From Cellulophaga baltica (GTDB lineage Bacteria; Bacteroidota; Bacteroidia; Flavobacteriales; Flavobacteriaceae): 64,000 nt of DNA. Below, piece after piece: positions 17,014 to 26,200 of the stretch (position 1 is its first letter; each line of letters begins with the position of its first letter). Position numbers and translations under genes: made by a program. The notes beneath the pieces are model-generated. The model saw only the letters and a program-made list of their open reading frames with translations. It made no database searches and was not told the origin of the DNA. The stretch is from assembly GCF_018861125.1 (NCBI RefSeq), contig NZ_JAHKQN010000005.1, positions 289,939 through 353,938 on the forward strand. The letters run 5' to 3'.

Positions 17014-17988
17014 TTATACTAAGTAGAAGAATGTAAATACAAATACCCAAACTAAATCTACAAAGTGCCAGTATAAACCAACTTTCTCAACCATTTCATA
17101 ACTACGTCTTTTTTCATACGTACCCACGATAACATTAAAGAAAATAACTATATTAATTACAATACCAGAAAATACGTGAAAACCGTGAAAACCAGTAATA
17201 AAGAAAAAGAAGTCAGCAAACAATCTACTTCCGTATTCATTATGAATTAAGTTTGCTCCTTCAACAACTTGTGAAGCGCTCATTAATTTTTTTAGTGACT
17301 CTTCTCTTGATAAAACTGTTTTATGACCATGCTCATTTATAGTCTCAGTTCTAACTAATAAATTAGAATTAGATTTAAAACCTTCAGCAACTTCATTTAC
17401 AGTATATGTTGGCAATGTACCTTCTTTAGTAAACCAAATACCATTTTTTCTTTCATGAGCAGTTCTTTCAGATGCAATTTCTTTTGCAAAATCTGCAATT
17501 GCCACTTGATGTCCTGATTCTGCGTCAACAAATTGTAGTATTCTACCTCCTTTAGTTTCAACAGCACCGTAACTACCTTTTATAAAAGTACCCCATTCCC
17601 AAGCTTGAGAGCCAACGAATATAATACCTCCTATAATAGTCATAAACATATACCAGATAACTCTATTCTTTTGCATTTTATGACCAGCATCAACAGCCAA
17701 AACCATAGTTACTGATGACATAATTAATATAAATGTCATGAATGCTACATAATACATTGGAAAATTACCATGAAAAAAAGGAACGTGAGTAAAAACTTCA
17801 TCAGCAATTGGCCATGTTTCCATAAATTTAAACCTTGAAAAGCCATATGCACATAGAAATCCTGAAAATGTTAATGCATCTGAAAGAATGAAAAACCACA
17901 TCATCATTTTTCCATATGACGCATCAAGAGGTTGATTTGCTCCTCCCCATACATTTTGTTTCTCACCCGTTGTTACCGTAGTATCCAT
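17014..17988 (-). CDS. coxC: Cytochrome c oxidase subunit III with a soluble insertion
   Basis: Heme-copper oxidase subunit III, 324 residues. Five membrane helices can be seen (about 28-50, 75-98, 107-135, 248-275, 298-322). The family residues are present in WEWGTFIKG (third helix) and in GFHGFHVFSGIV. Between the third and fourth helices is a polar insert of about 100 residues (about 143-240), rich in charged residues, not found in the shorter subunit III protein encoded next door. Subunit III carries no metal but supports proton uptake and stability of subunit I. It is preceded by a good promoter of its own. Confidence 0.92.
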   Translation of the reverse strand: MDTTVTTGEKQNVWGGANQPLDASYGKMMMWFFILSDALTFSGFLCAYGFSRFKFMETWPIADEVFTHVPFFHGNFPMYYVAFMTFILIMSSVTMVLAVDAGHKMQKNRVIWYMFMTIIGGIIFVGSQAWEWGTFIKGSYGAVETKGGRILQFVDAESGHQVAIADFAKEIASERTAHERKNGIWFTKEGTLPTYTVNEVAEGFKSNSNLLVRTETINEHGHKTVLSREESLKKLMSASQVVEGANLIHNEYGSRLFADFFFFITGFHGFHVFSGIVINIVIFFNVIVGTYEKRRSYEMVEKVGLYWHFVDLVWVFVFTFFYLV

Positions 17989-18018
17989 AAATATATTATC
18001 GCGTTAATAAATTTTACA

Positions 18019-18048
18019 CAAATTTACATTTTTTTTACCCAAACAAAA
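18019..18048 (-). promoter_or_regulatory. Promoter of coxC (long form)
   Basis: Minus strand: -33 TTTTG (18044-18048), 17-base spacer, -7 TAAATTTG (18019-18026). Both elements and the spacing fit the Bacteroidota consensus well. The -7 box is 31 bases before the ATG. Confidence 0.6.
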
Positions 18049-18126
18049 TAATTGCTTTTAAAAAAATGTCTTTATTTTTAAATATTTCTTAATTAATAAA
18101 TATCTAACCTTTTTTAGTTGTTTTTA

Positions 18127-18708
18127 TTACTTAAAAAAGTAGAAAAACAGCATTAAATACAACCAAAGCAAGTCTAAAAAGTGCCAAAATGTAGCACCTA
18201 ATTCAATCCCAAGCGTATTTCCATTCTTATACTTTCCTCTTAATTGATTTATTAAAACCACAATTAATGAAATAATTCCTGCAATTACGTGAAGAATATG
18301 CACTGCCGCAATTAGAAATATATATGATGTTGTAACACTACTTGTTTCTCCTGTAAAGTAAAAACCTTGTGATGTAATACTTGAAAACCCTTTTACTTGA
18401 AAAAAGATAAAAGCGAAACCCATTAGTAAAGTTGCACTTAATAGTATTGTCGCTAAGGAATGTTTTTCTGTCTTAACTGCTTTTTTTGCTAAAATATAAG
18501 TTAAACTACTTATTATAAGTATTGATGTACTAACGTAAAATTCTGTAGGCAAACTGAAGTCAGACAACCAATCTTCTCTTGTACTACTTACAATATAAGC
18601 ACTTGTCCAGCCAGCAAAAGTCATTAGCAAACTAACAATACCAAACCATAGCATCATTTTTTTTGCCCTTCCTTGCTTTTCTTTTATAGTTCCTTGTGTT
18701 AAATCCAT
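18127..18708 (-). CDS. Cytochrome c oxidase subunit III (short form)
   Basis: Heme-copper oxidase subunit III family, 193 residues, five membrane helices (about 17-38, 53-71, 84-105, 127-150, 168-190). Signature segments are FGIVSLLMTFAGWTSAYIV near the start and AAVHILHVIAGI and FWHFLDLLWLYLM at the end, the latter shared with the longer paralogue (YWHFVDLVWVFVF). Having two subunit III genes in a row is usual in Flavobacteria. It starts 7 bases after cyoE and is co-transcribed with it. Confidence 0.93.
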   Translation of the reverse strand: MDLTQGTIKEKQGRAKKMMLWFGIVSLLMTFAGWTSAYIVSSTREDWLSDFSLPTEFYVSTSILIISSLTYILAKKAVKTEKHSLATILLSATLLMGFAFIFFQVKGFSSITSQGFYFTGETSSVTTSYIFLIAAVHILHVIAGIISLIVVLINQLRGKYKNGNTLGIELGATFWHFLDLLWLYLMLFFYFFK

Positions 18709-18715
18709 TTCTCTA

Positions 18716-19615
18716 TTATAAAAATTTATCTACAACATATACAATTGGCATTACACTAATATAAGTAACGCTCGCCAACATTAATTTTCTTGCGGACTGA
18801 TTGTCTTTTTTCTCGTACAATTTAAACGCATACAGCAACATTATTAACCCCATAACAAAAACAATAACCGCCGCAGGTATTGATAATTGCAAAGAACCTG
18901 TAATACCAAAAGCTGGTATAATTGAAATCAAAATCATCCAAACTGTATACATAATAATTTGTAATGCTGTACTTCTATCTTTTTTACCTGTAGGTAACAT
19001 TTTAAAACCTCCACGTTTGTAATCATCATCTAGCATCCAACCTAAAGCCCAAAAATGCGGAAATTGCCAAAAAAACTGAATCATAAAAAGTGTTCCTGGC
19101 TCAATACCAAATTCATTTGTAGCTGCAACCCAACCCAACATAAAAGGTATTGCACCCGGTATTGCACCAACAAAAACAGAAAGTGGTGTAATTGTTTTTA
19201 AAGGTGTATATGCACTTGTATACAAAAAAATTGAAATAGCACCAAACATTGCCGTTTTTGGATTCAAAAAATATAATGAAACCATCCCTAAAATTGTTAG
19301 TAAAACAGCAATTACCAAGGCTCTATTTACGGATACTCTACCAGCAGGAATAGGTCTATTTTTAGTTCTATTCATTAAAGCATCAAGATCTTTTTCGATA
19401 ATTTGATTGTAAGTATTTGACGCTCCTACCATACAATAACCACCAAACGCAAGCAATAAAATAGGATATAGTTGAATTTCAGGTGCTCCTAACAAATAAC
19501 CAGCAATAGCAGAGAAAACAACACTTATAGAAAGTCTCGCCTTAGTAATCTCTTTAAAATCAGCATAAACCAAAGCCCACGAAGTACTTTTTGCTGTGCT
19601 TACTGCAGTTTTCAT
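18716..19615 (-). CDS. cyoE: Protoheme IX farnesyltransferase (heme O synthase)
   Basis: Adds a farnesyl group from farnesyl diphosphate to heme b, giving heme o, the precursor of heme a of the oxidase encoded downstream. Integral inner-membrane UbiA-family protein of 299 residues with about nine helices. The two Asp-rich catalytic motifs are seen: NQIIEKDLDALMNRTKNRP (about 69-88) and the loop DDDYKRGGFKMLP (about 195-208). Length is normal. First gene of the oxidase cluster, with its own promoter. Confidence 0.96.
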   Translation of the reverse strand: MKTAVSTAKSTSWALVYADFKEITKARLSISVVFSAIAGYLLGAPEIQLYPILLLAFGGYCMVGASNTYNQIIEKDLDALMNRTKNRPIPAGRVSVNRALVIAVLLTILGMVSLYFLNPKTAMFGAISIFLYTSAYTPLKTITPLSVFVGAIPGAIPFMLGWVAATNEFGIEPGTLFMIQFFWQFPHFWALGWMLDDDYKRGGFKMLPTGKKDRSTALQIIMYTVWMILISIIPAFGITGSLQLSIPAAVIVFVMGLIMLLYAFKLYEKKDNQSARKLMLASVTYISVMPIVYVVDKFL

Positions 19616-19634
19616 TAAAAAATTTATTGGAGTG

Positions 19635-19665
19635 CAAAGATAACCCCAGAATGCTATTTGTGCAA
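19635..19665 (-). promoter_or_regulatory. Promoter of cyoE
   Basis: Minus strand: -33 TTG (19663-19665), 20-base spacer, -7 TATCTTTG (19635-19642, perfect TAnnTTTG), 20 bases before the ATG. Confidence 0.55.
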
Positions 19666-19742
19666 TGAAATTAGAATGTTTATACTATTTTTATAACTAA
19701 AAAAGATACAGTTAATTAATTACAAAACTTTAAAAAATGCAT

Positions 19743-20639
19743 ATGAAATTTTTAAAAATTTTACTGACACTAAACTTTTTATTCTTAGGTTTTTTAAAAC
19801 TACAAGGACAAAATAAAAAAGTAGAAATAAAAACTGAAAAACTAACGGACAATATATATATGATTACTGGCCAAGGTGGCAATATTGGAGTTTTTATTGG
19901 TGAAGAAAAATTATTTATGATTGATGACCAGTTTGATCATTTGAGCGAACAATTAAAAGAATGTATTAGTAAACTGAGCAACAAACCACTTTCAATACTA
20001 TTCAACACCCATATGCACGGTGATCACACTGGAGGAAACGCTAATTTTAATTCAGATAAAGTAACACTTGTTGCTCATGATAATGTAAGAAAAAGAGTTA
20101 AAACAAATAATCTTGAAAAACTAAGAGAAAAGAAAATTGATACAAATTATTTTACTAGAATGTTACCTGAAATAACATTTTCTAATGACATTACTTTTTA
20201 TGATGGTGATGAAACCATAATGGCTTTTCACGTTCATAATGCACATACTGATGGTGATGCTATTGTTTATTTTATGAACAACAATGTACTTCATATGGGC
20301 GACACCTATTTTTCAAAACGATATCCGTTTATTGATTTAAAAAGTGGCGGTAGCGTTGACGGGTATATAGATGCTCACAAAAAAGTCTTGTTACTTATTA
20401 ATGATGAAACTAAAATTATACCAGGTCACGGAAAATCGTCTGACAAAAAAGAACTTCAAGAATATGTTTTAATGTTAGAAGATTTAAAAGCAAATACTTT
20501 AAAAGCTATTGCCGAAGGCAAATCACTAGAAGAAGTACAAAACAGCAAAACCATATCAAGCAAATACGATGCGACTCATGGCAATGGTTTTATAAACCCT
20601 GAAAAATTAAGGACTACATTTTACACCAGTTTAAAATAA
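19743..20639 (+). CDS. Metallo-beta-lactamase-fold hydrolase, exported
   Basis: Zinc hydrolase of the MBL superfamily, 298 residues, with a signal peptide (about 1-22, ending KLQGQ), so it acts outside the cytoplasm. The zinc motif THMHGDHTGG (near 90-99), later HVHNAHTDGD, GDTYFS and the final histidine in IPGHGK complete the ligand set. It resembles the quinoprotein-relay/SoxH-like exported MBL hydrolases found across Bacteroidota, rather than a proven beta-lactamase. An ATG two codons upstream (19737) is an alternative start. Substrate unknown. The gene converges on the TonB gene, with a shared hairpin. Confidence 0.9.
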   Translation: MKFLKILLTLNFLFLGFLKLQGQNKKVEIKTEKLTDNIYMITGQGGNIGVFIGEEKLFMIDDQFDHLSEQLKECISKLSNKPLSILFNTHMHGDHTGGNANFNSDKVTLVAHDNVRKRVKTNNLEKLREKKIDTNYFTRMLPEITFSNDITFYDGDETIMAFHVHNAHTDGDAIVYFMNNNVLHMGDTYFSKRYPFIDLKSGGSVDGYIDAHKKVLLLINDETKIIPGHGKSSDKKELQEYVLMLEDLKANTLKAIAEGKSLEEVQNSKTISSKYDATHGNGFINPEKLRTTFYTSLK

Positions 20640-20640
20640 A

Positions 20641-20683
20641 AAAAATCCCTTATAATGTTCAGTCACTATAAGGGATTTTTTTT
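20641..20683. terminator. Bidirectional terminator
   Basis: Fourteen-base perfect stem AAAAATCCCTTATA / TATAAGGGATTTTT, just after the MBL stop (20639) and just after the end (20695) of the convergent TonB gene; T run on one side and A run on the other. Confidence 0.85.
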
Positions 20684-20694
20684 AAAATAGAAAT

Positions 20695-21495
20695 CTACTG
20701 CAATTTAAAAACAATTGGTAAACTAAATGAAACTTTCACTGGTTCCATTCGTTGCATTCCAGGTTTCATTTTTGGCAATTTACTAATTATACGAGAAGCT
20801 TCTTTTTCTAATATTTTTGAAGGGCCTCTTAATTTCACATCTTCAATATCCCCTTGTGTTCCGATGGTAAACATTACAGAAACTCTGCCCTGCTCTCGCA
20901 TTTCAATAGCAGCACTAGGGTACCGAAAATTCTTTTTCACATGCTTTTTCATCTTTTCTTCAAAACATGCGCCTCGTTCAGATTTTTTTACTTTTTCACA
21001 GCCTGGAAAAATTGGAACATCTTCTAAAGCAATAAAAGGAATAACTGGTACTTCATCATTAGGATCTTCTGCAACTTTTACATCACTAATTTTCAAGACA
21101 TGTGCCTCTTCTTTTGGCTCATTTTTAAACTCCTTTTCTAATTCTACAAAATCATCAGGTACAACCTCAAAGGTCTCAGTTGGTTTTGCTTTTTGTACTT
21201 TTTCAACAGCTACTGTTTTCTCTACTTCAAAATTATAAATTTCTGGATGAATCTCGTAGGTCTCAGTAAGATCAACATCGTTAGTTGCTATTGCAGGTTT
21301 TAAAGAATTAAAACCCAATTCTAAGCCAAAATAAACGAGTAGCATAGCAACAATCAAACCTATTTGAAAATAGATAAAACTGTTTTTTTGTAAATTTGCA
21401 TCGTGTTTACTCCCTTTTGAGTAAACAACGTGTGACGTTTCACTGCTATTCTCATTGCCGTGAGAATTTGCAGTACTTGTGGTACTTTTTTTCAT
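20695..21495 (-). CDS. TonB-family energy transducer (second of a tandem pair)
   Basis: Inner-membrane protein of 266 residues: cytoplasmic N-terminus, one membrane helix (about 42-62), an extended acidic/lysine-proline linker across the periplasm, and a C-terminal TonB domain (about 180-266) reading NFRYPSAAIEMREQGRVSVM and ending FSLPIVFKLQ. It carries proton-motive force from ExbB/ExbD to outer-membrane receptors, such as the two TonB-dependent receptors later in this window. It is a paralogue of the next gene, sharing the EDVPIFPGCE segment. The serine/asparagine-rich cytoplasmic tail of about 40 residues is unusually long. Confidence 0.9.
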   Translation of the reverse strand: MKKSTTSTANSHGNENSSETSHVVYSKGSKHDANLQKNSFIYFQIGLIVAMLLVYFGLELGFNSLKPAIATNDVDLTETYEIHPEIYNFEVEKTVAVEKVQKAKPTETFEVVPDDFVELEKEFKNEPKEEAHVLKISDVKVAEDPNDEVPVIPFIALEDVPIFPGCEKVKKSERGACFEEKMKKHVKKNFRYPSAAIEMREQGRVSVMFTIGTQGDIEDVKLRGPSKILEKEASRIISKLPKMKPGMQRMEPVKVSFSLPIVFKLQ

Positions 21496-21552
21496 AATAG
21501 TAAAATTTTATGTTTGTTACTATTTTGTTAAAACACAAGAAACGTACCAAAA

Positions 21553-21581
21553 AAAAATCCCGAACAATGTTCGGGATTTTT
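21553..21581 (-). terminator. Terminator after the first TonB gene
   Basis: Stem AAAAATCCCGAAC / GTTCGGGATTTTT with a 3-base loop, 22 bases beyond the stop at 21603. It separates the two TonB genes. Confidence 0.85.
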
Positions 21582-21602
21582 AATATATAAAAAATAAATT
21601 TT

Positions 21603-22322
21603 TTACTGTAATTTGAATGTAATTGGAATACTAAAAGGTACTCTTACAGCTCTACCTCTTTGTTTACCAGGTGTCATTTTAGGAAGCTTATCAATAATTC
21701 TTCTTGCTTCAGCCTCTAAGTTTTTATCTGGCCCACGCATTCTAATTCCTCCGATACTTCCATCTTTTTGAATAACGAACATTACGTTTACTTTACCTTG
21801 AACTCCCATTTCTTGAGAAATTTCAGGATATCTAAAGTTTTTACTAATGTGCTTATACATCATTTTCTGAAAACACTGTCTTAAAGCATTAGAACCTTTA
21901 CTCTTTTCTTTTTCACAACCTGGAAAAATTGGAACATCTTCAATAACAGAAAAAGGAATATCTAAATCTTCCTCAACTTCAGCAACCTCAATTTCTTCAA
22001 CTTCAGCAACTACTTCATCTTCGTTAGATTCTGTATCTTCAATAATTGTTTCAGGAACATCCGCTTCATCTTCAACTACTTCAATAATCTCCGGTGCAAC
22101 TGGTGGCGGTGGTGGTGGTGGTGTTTTAATTTGTTCAGTCATTGGAACTTCTTCGTCCAATAAATCATCTACACTTTGAGAAATGTCATAATCAATAACA
22201 TCATCATATTTTTTGTATTCTAATGCACGCCAAGTTAAAAACATAACTAGAGCTAAACCTGCAGCAAAAAACAAACCACTATTTCTTGAAATATCCGCTT
22301 TCGGATTCTTTTTTAATTCCAT
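21603..22322 (-). CDS. TonB-family energy transducer (first of a tandem pair)
   Basis: TonB-like protein of 239 residues: short basic N-terminus, one membrane helix (about 15-32), a proline run (TPPPPPPPVAPE) and a strongly acidic Glu/Val linker, then the C-terminal domain (about 150-239) with NFRYPEISQEMGVQGKVNVM and the closing FSIPITFKLQ. This is the standard Bacteroidota form, while its tandem paralogue lacks the proline run. Function: transmits energy to outer-membrane receptors. A strong terminator lies between the two, so they are separate transcripts. Confidence 0.92.
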   Translation of the reverse strand: MELKKNPKADISRNSGLFFAAGLALVMFLTWRALEYKKYDDVIDYDISQSVDDLLDEEVPMTEQIKTPPPPPPPVAPEIIEVVEDEADVPETIIEDTESNEDEVVAEVEEIEVAEVEEDLDIPFSVIEDVPIFPGCEKEKSKGSNALRQCFQKMMYKHISKNFRYPEISQEMGVQGKVNVMFVIQKDGSIGGIRMRGPDKNLEAEARRIIDKLPKMTPGKQRGRAVRVPFSIPITFKLQ

Positions 22323-22382
22323 GATTCAAATTTTATTGTGAGCTAATTTAATTATTTATTTATAAAAAAGGTAATATTTTTT

Positions 22383-22781
22383 TCATTTTTGAGAAAGTAC
22401 CCCTAAAATAAGGTACTTCATTGCTACAAACCCACTAATTGCACCAATACTATTCGCTAAAAAGTCTAATACATCACCATGTCTATCAGTTGTAAAATTA
22501 TATTGCAATACCTCAACAACCATACCATAAACTACTGCCACAATCATCATTATAAATGTAGCTTTAAGTAATACTGTTTTTTCTCGTCTTAATTCATTTA
22601 AAAAAAAACCTCCTAATATTGTTGAAACGAGATAAAAGGTGAAATGAACTAATTTATCAAAATGTGGAATATTAATATTAATGCCGCCAGTAGTATCAGG
22701 AACAGAACCCAGGCTTAGATAGGTAATGAACACCATCCAGCAAAAATACAGTATGGCAAACTTATAGTTTTTAAGCACCAA
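22383..22781 (-). CDS. VanZ family membrane protein
   Basis: Membrane protein of 132 residues with four hydrophobic helices (about 7-24, 43-62, 71-92, 104-125). The VanZ signature is seen in [16 protein letters not shown] and in [24 protein letters not shown], where the D/H-rich loop and the DxLAN helix are characteristic. VanZ in enterococci gives low-level teicoplanin resistance, but most members have unknown roles, so no resistance should be inferred. It overlaps the end of gcvH by 11 bases and is co-transcribed. Confidence 0.88.
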   Translation of the reverse strand: MVLKNYKFAILYFCWMVFITYLSLGSVPDTTGGININIPHFDKLVHFTFYLVSTILGGFFLNELRREKTVLLKATFIMMIVAVVYGMVVEVLQYNFTTDRHGDVLDFLANSIGAISGFVAMKYLILGVLSQK

Positions 22782-23151
22782 TCAACTCCTTATAAGCCTC
22801 ATCGCTTAACAGACCTTCTATTTCAGAAGTATCGCTAATTTTCAACTTAATCATCCAACCTTTACCATAAGGATCAGAATTAACATCTTCAGGAGCATCT
22901 TCTAAATCTTCATTGAAAGCTACGATTTCGCCAGTCAAAGGCAAAAATAAGTCTGAAACTGTTTTTACTGCTTCAACAGTACCAAATACTTCATCTTTAT
23001 CAAGAGTTTCATCTAAAGTTTCAACTTCTACATAAACAATATCACCTAATTCGCTTTGTGCAAAATCTGTAATACCAATAGTTGCAGTATCACCTTCAAT
23101 TTTAACCCACTCGTGATCTTTTGTATATTTTAATTCTGATGGTATATTCAT
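22771..23151 (-). CDS. gcvH: Glycine cleavage system H protein
   Basis: Lipoyl carrier of the glycine cleavage complex, 126 residues, cytoplasmic. It starts with the family pattern [20 protein letters not shown] and carries the lipoylated lysine in [19 protein letters not shown] (lysine near residue 62). It shuttles the aminomethyl group from GcvP to GcvT and is reoxidised by Lpd. None of those genes is in the window. The pairing of gcvH and a VanZ gene is frequent in Flavobacteria. It has a clear promoter. Confidence 0.96.
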   Translation of the reverse strand: MNIPSELKYTKDHEWVKIEGDTATIGITDFAQSELGDIVYVEVETLDETLDKDEVFGTVEAVKTVSDLFLPLTGEIVAFNEDLEDAPEDVNSDPYGKGWMIKLKISDTSEIEGLLSDEAYKELIGA

Positions 23152-23177
23152 AGCTTAATTTTCTTATAAGTTAAAAA

Positions 23178-23208
23178 CAAATGTAAAATATTAATGTTAG
23201 CTATTCAA
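23178..23208 (-). promoter_or_regulatory. Promoter of gcvH-vanZ
   Basis: Minus strand: -33 TTG (23206-23208), 20-base spacer, -7 TACATTTG (23178-23185, perfect TAnnTTTG), 27 bases before the gcvH ATG. Confidence 0.6.
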
Positions 23209-23218
23209 GAAAAATAAA

Positions 23219-23252
23219 AAAGGTAGCTAAACCTTAACAGTTTGCTACCTTT
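23219..23252 (-). terminator. Terminator after sprA
   Basis: Stem AAAGGTAGC / GCTACCTTT, which continues inward with TAAAC/GTTT around one bulge; on the minus strand it runs into a T-rich tract. It lies 25 bases past the sprA stop. Confidence 0.75.
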
Positions 23253-23276
23253 ATTCTATTTTTTACAGGAAAAAAA

Positions 23277-26200
23277 TTAATTTCCAAAGTTATATATAAT
23301 TGTAAAACCTGAGTTTATTGTTGTTTGAGGGTATGCTGTAGAAACTGCATATTTAGAATAAGAGTGATCGTAAAAGAATGTTGCGCTTAAATTTTTACTT
23401 AACGCATAATCCATACTATATTTTAAAGAGAATAAATCTTGACCAGAAGTTATCTCATTATTTTCAATATCTAAACTTCTAATGTAAGTTACATTATTAC
23501 GTAACGTACCATCAATCTTAATATTTAAATCACCTTTTAATCTCGTTTTTTGGCCTCCAATATTAGTTACCATTTGAACATCTTTAAATCGATACCCTAA
23601 CCCTACGGTATAATCTTTACCGTTAATCTCAGTGAGAAGGCTATTATCAAAACTTAATGACAATGTTCTATTCGTACTAATTTCGGCTAAAACACTTAGT
23701 GAGTTTTTCATTTCAAAATCAACCTTTATTAACGGATTAAATTGATCTGTTAATACGATATTACTAATAGTATTATCTGGTAATATATCAAGCGTTTCCG
23801 AATCAACAGGATCTAAACCTTCATTAATTAATTGAACCTTGGTTAAGTTAGTTTGATATGAGTTAATACTATAAGCCGCTCTATAACCATGAGAAACTGA
23901 AAAACGTTTAAACTTTTTCTTAAACCACTTTTTATCCATTAAGCCTGTATACTTCAAACTCCAATTAGGAAGTGGAATACTTCGCATTTCATCAAGATTT
24001 ACATTTTCAGCACTTTGTCCTGTATACGCTGCAAAAAATGCTGGTAACAAAACAGCCTGATTAGATTTACTATACTGCTCCGGAAAACCATCATCATCTA
24101 AAGTACCTGAAGTTTGATTATTTTCTTCTAAAAGTCTATTAGCAATAATAAGTCTATTATTTTTTAGAGTCTCGAAAGTTTCCGATCTAGCTTCATCACT
24201 TTTCTTAAGTGCCGTACTAATCATTATCGTAGAAATACTAAAATTACCATAGTCGTTACCAATCAACTCTTCATACTCAAAAGTATTATCACCTAAATCA
24301 TTAACAGTAAAAGTCTCTTCATAGCTATTTGACAATTGTCTATCTGCAGATAAATCAATTGTTAAGTTTTTCACAGGCTGTAATGTTGCCGTAATATTTA
24401 ATTGTTTATTTACATTTTTAATAAACTCATCATTAAAATCTGTGAATGTTGTTAACCAACCATTTCTAGCAGCTTCATATCTAATATCTGAATTTTGTGA
24501 CCCAAAAACATATGCTGATGATGGTTTTGTTGTACCAATAAAACCAACAGACTGTGTATAACCCGGCAAAACAATACCTCCACTTTGGTTATACGTAAAG
24601 TTTATTCTTTTTACCATAGTCGCAATATCAACAAATGTATTAAATAAAGGGCTCGTTTTACTTTCAACGTCCTCTTTGCCTTTTCCTTTAGTATTTGTTA
24701 CACTTTTGGAAGCACTACCCTTACTAGATTTTGACCTAGAATTACTTTTTACCTTTTTTAAGCCAATTAAATCATACAATTTTTGCATGTTCATATTTGA
24801 AGATAAAGTATGCGTGTTTGCATTCTGAACCGTATTTAGGTTTTCTCCTGCCGCCTCGTTTAATGCATCTCCACCTCTTTCCCAATCAAAATTACTTGTA
24901 TATGTATATTGCCCCGTAATAAACTCTAATGCTGGCATTAATTTAAACGGCAAATCATAATTTAATTGCAATTGTTGCGCATACGTATTAGGCTCTCCTA
25001 AATCCCAGAAACCATCCCAAATACCTAGCTCTGAATTAATTTCTGATGCCGTATTACCATCTTCTTCATAATAATTACGAATAATATTATTATTCGAACC
25101 TTGAAGATTTGCTGTCAACGATTTTGTTAAGGTATAGTTTAAAGAATATTGCCAGTTAAATAAATAATTACGTTGTTGCAATAAAGGTAAATCTAAAGAC
25201 TCAACACCTGCCTCTAAAACATCTCTATAGCGTTGTTGATTAAAACTTCTATTTATTGTTGAGTTTAAAGACACTGTTGTTGGCAGCAAATTTAGATTCA
25301 ACTCTTTAAGCCACCTCCAATAATCACCTGTAAACAACGAATCTTTTTTAGCAAAAGGTTCTACCGTAACAGGTTTAAAACTGTGATTATACACAAAACC
25401 TGTTGAAACATCTTGCTCTTTTAAATCTTCATACTCAAAATCATGATAATTAGTTTCATTGTAAGAATAGTTAAACGTGAAATTTTCAATATCGTAGAAA
25501 TTCTCCTTAGCTTTTTCTGACCTATTTTTACGAACACCTATAAAATTAATACTTGTTCTTTTTGTGTATTCTTGAGCTTGTTCTAAAATCTCATCTTTTT
25601 CATCTTGAGTAGATGCCGCAGCAATTCTATCAGATAACTTTAGATCTTCATAAACTGGATCATATTCCGGAGTAACCATTTCTTCTGAAATCTCGTAATT
25701 AAATGGCAATTCAATTCCCCATTTATTAGGAAGTAATTGACCTAAATTAAGGTTAGTTACAACATTATAAGAAGAGACATCTTCCAATGATCTTTCAGTA
25801 GTTGTCTGATCAATAGACCCAAAACCAACTGTACTATGTGAACCAGAAGCTGAAACTGTTGCAAAATCTGCCACATTTAAATCTAACGCTGCAATTGCAG
25901 CCCAACCACCAGTTTGATCAATACCTGCTAAACGCAATTCATTAAACCAAATTTCACCACTAGCATTTTCATCATCAATGTTTTTTACACCAATCATTAA
26001 ACTCTCAATACTACCCAATGACGGGTTACCTTTTATTCCTATTCTTGGAACACCATCTGTTCTATCTGCAAACTCATCAACAGAAACTGCTTCTCCATCC
26101 ACAACTTCATAATAATTAACATCGCCTAATGACTCGTTTAGTATACCCGCTGATTTCACCACACTTAGATCCGACAAGGCAATAGTTAACTCATTCAAAT

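Noticed and set aside
22383-22781. VanZ as an antibiotic resistance gene
   Set aside because: VanZ-like proteins are common in Bacteroidota without van genes; no other resistance gene is near.
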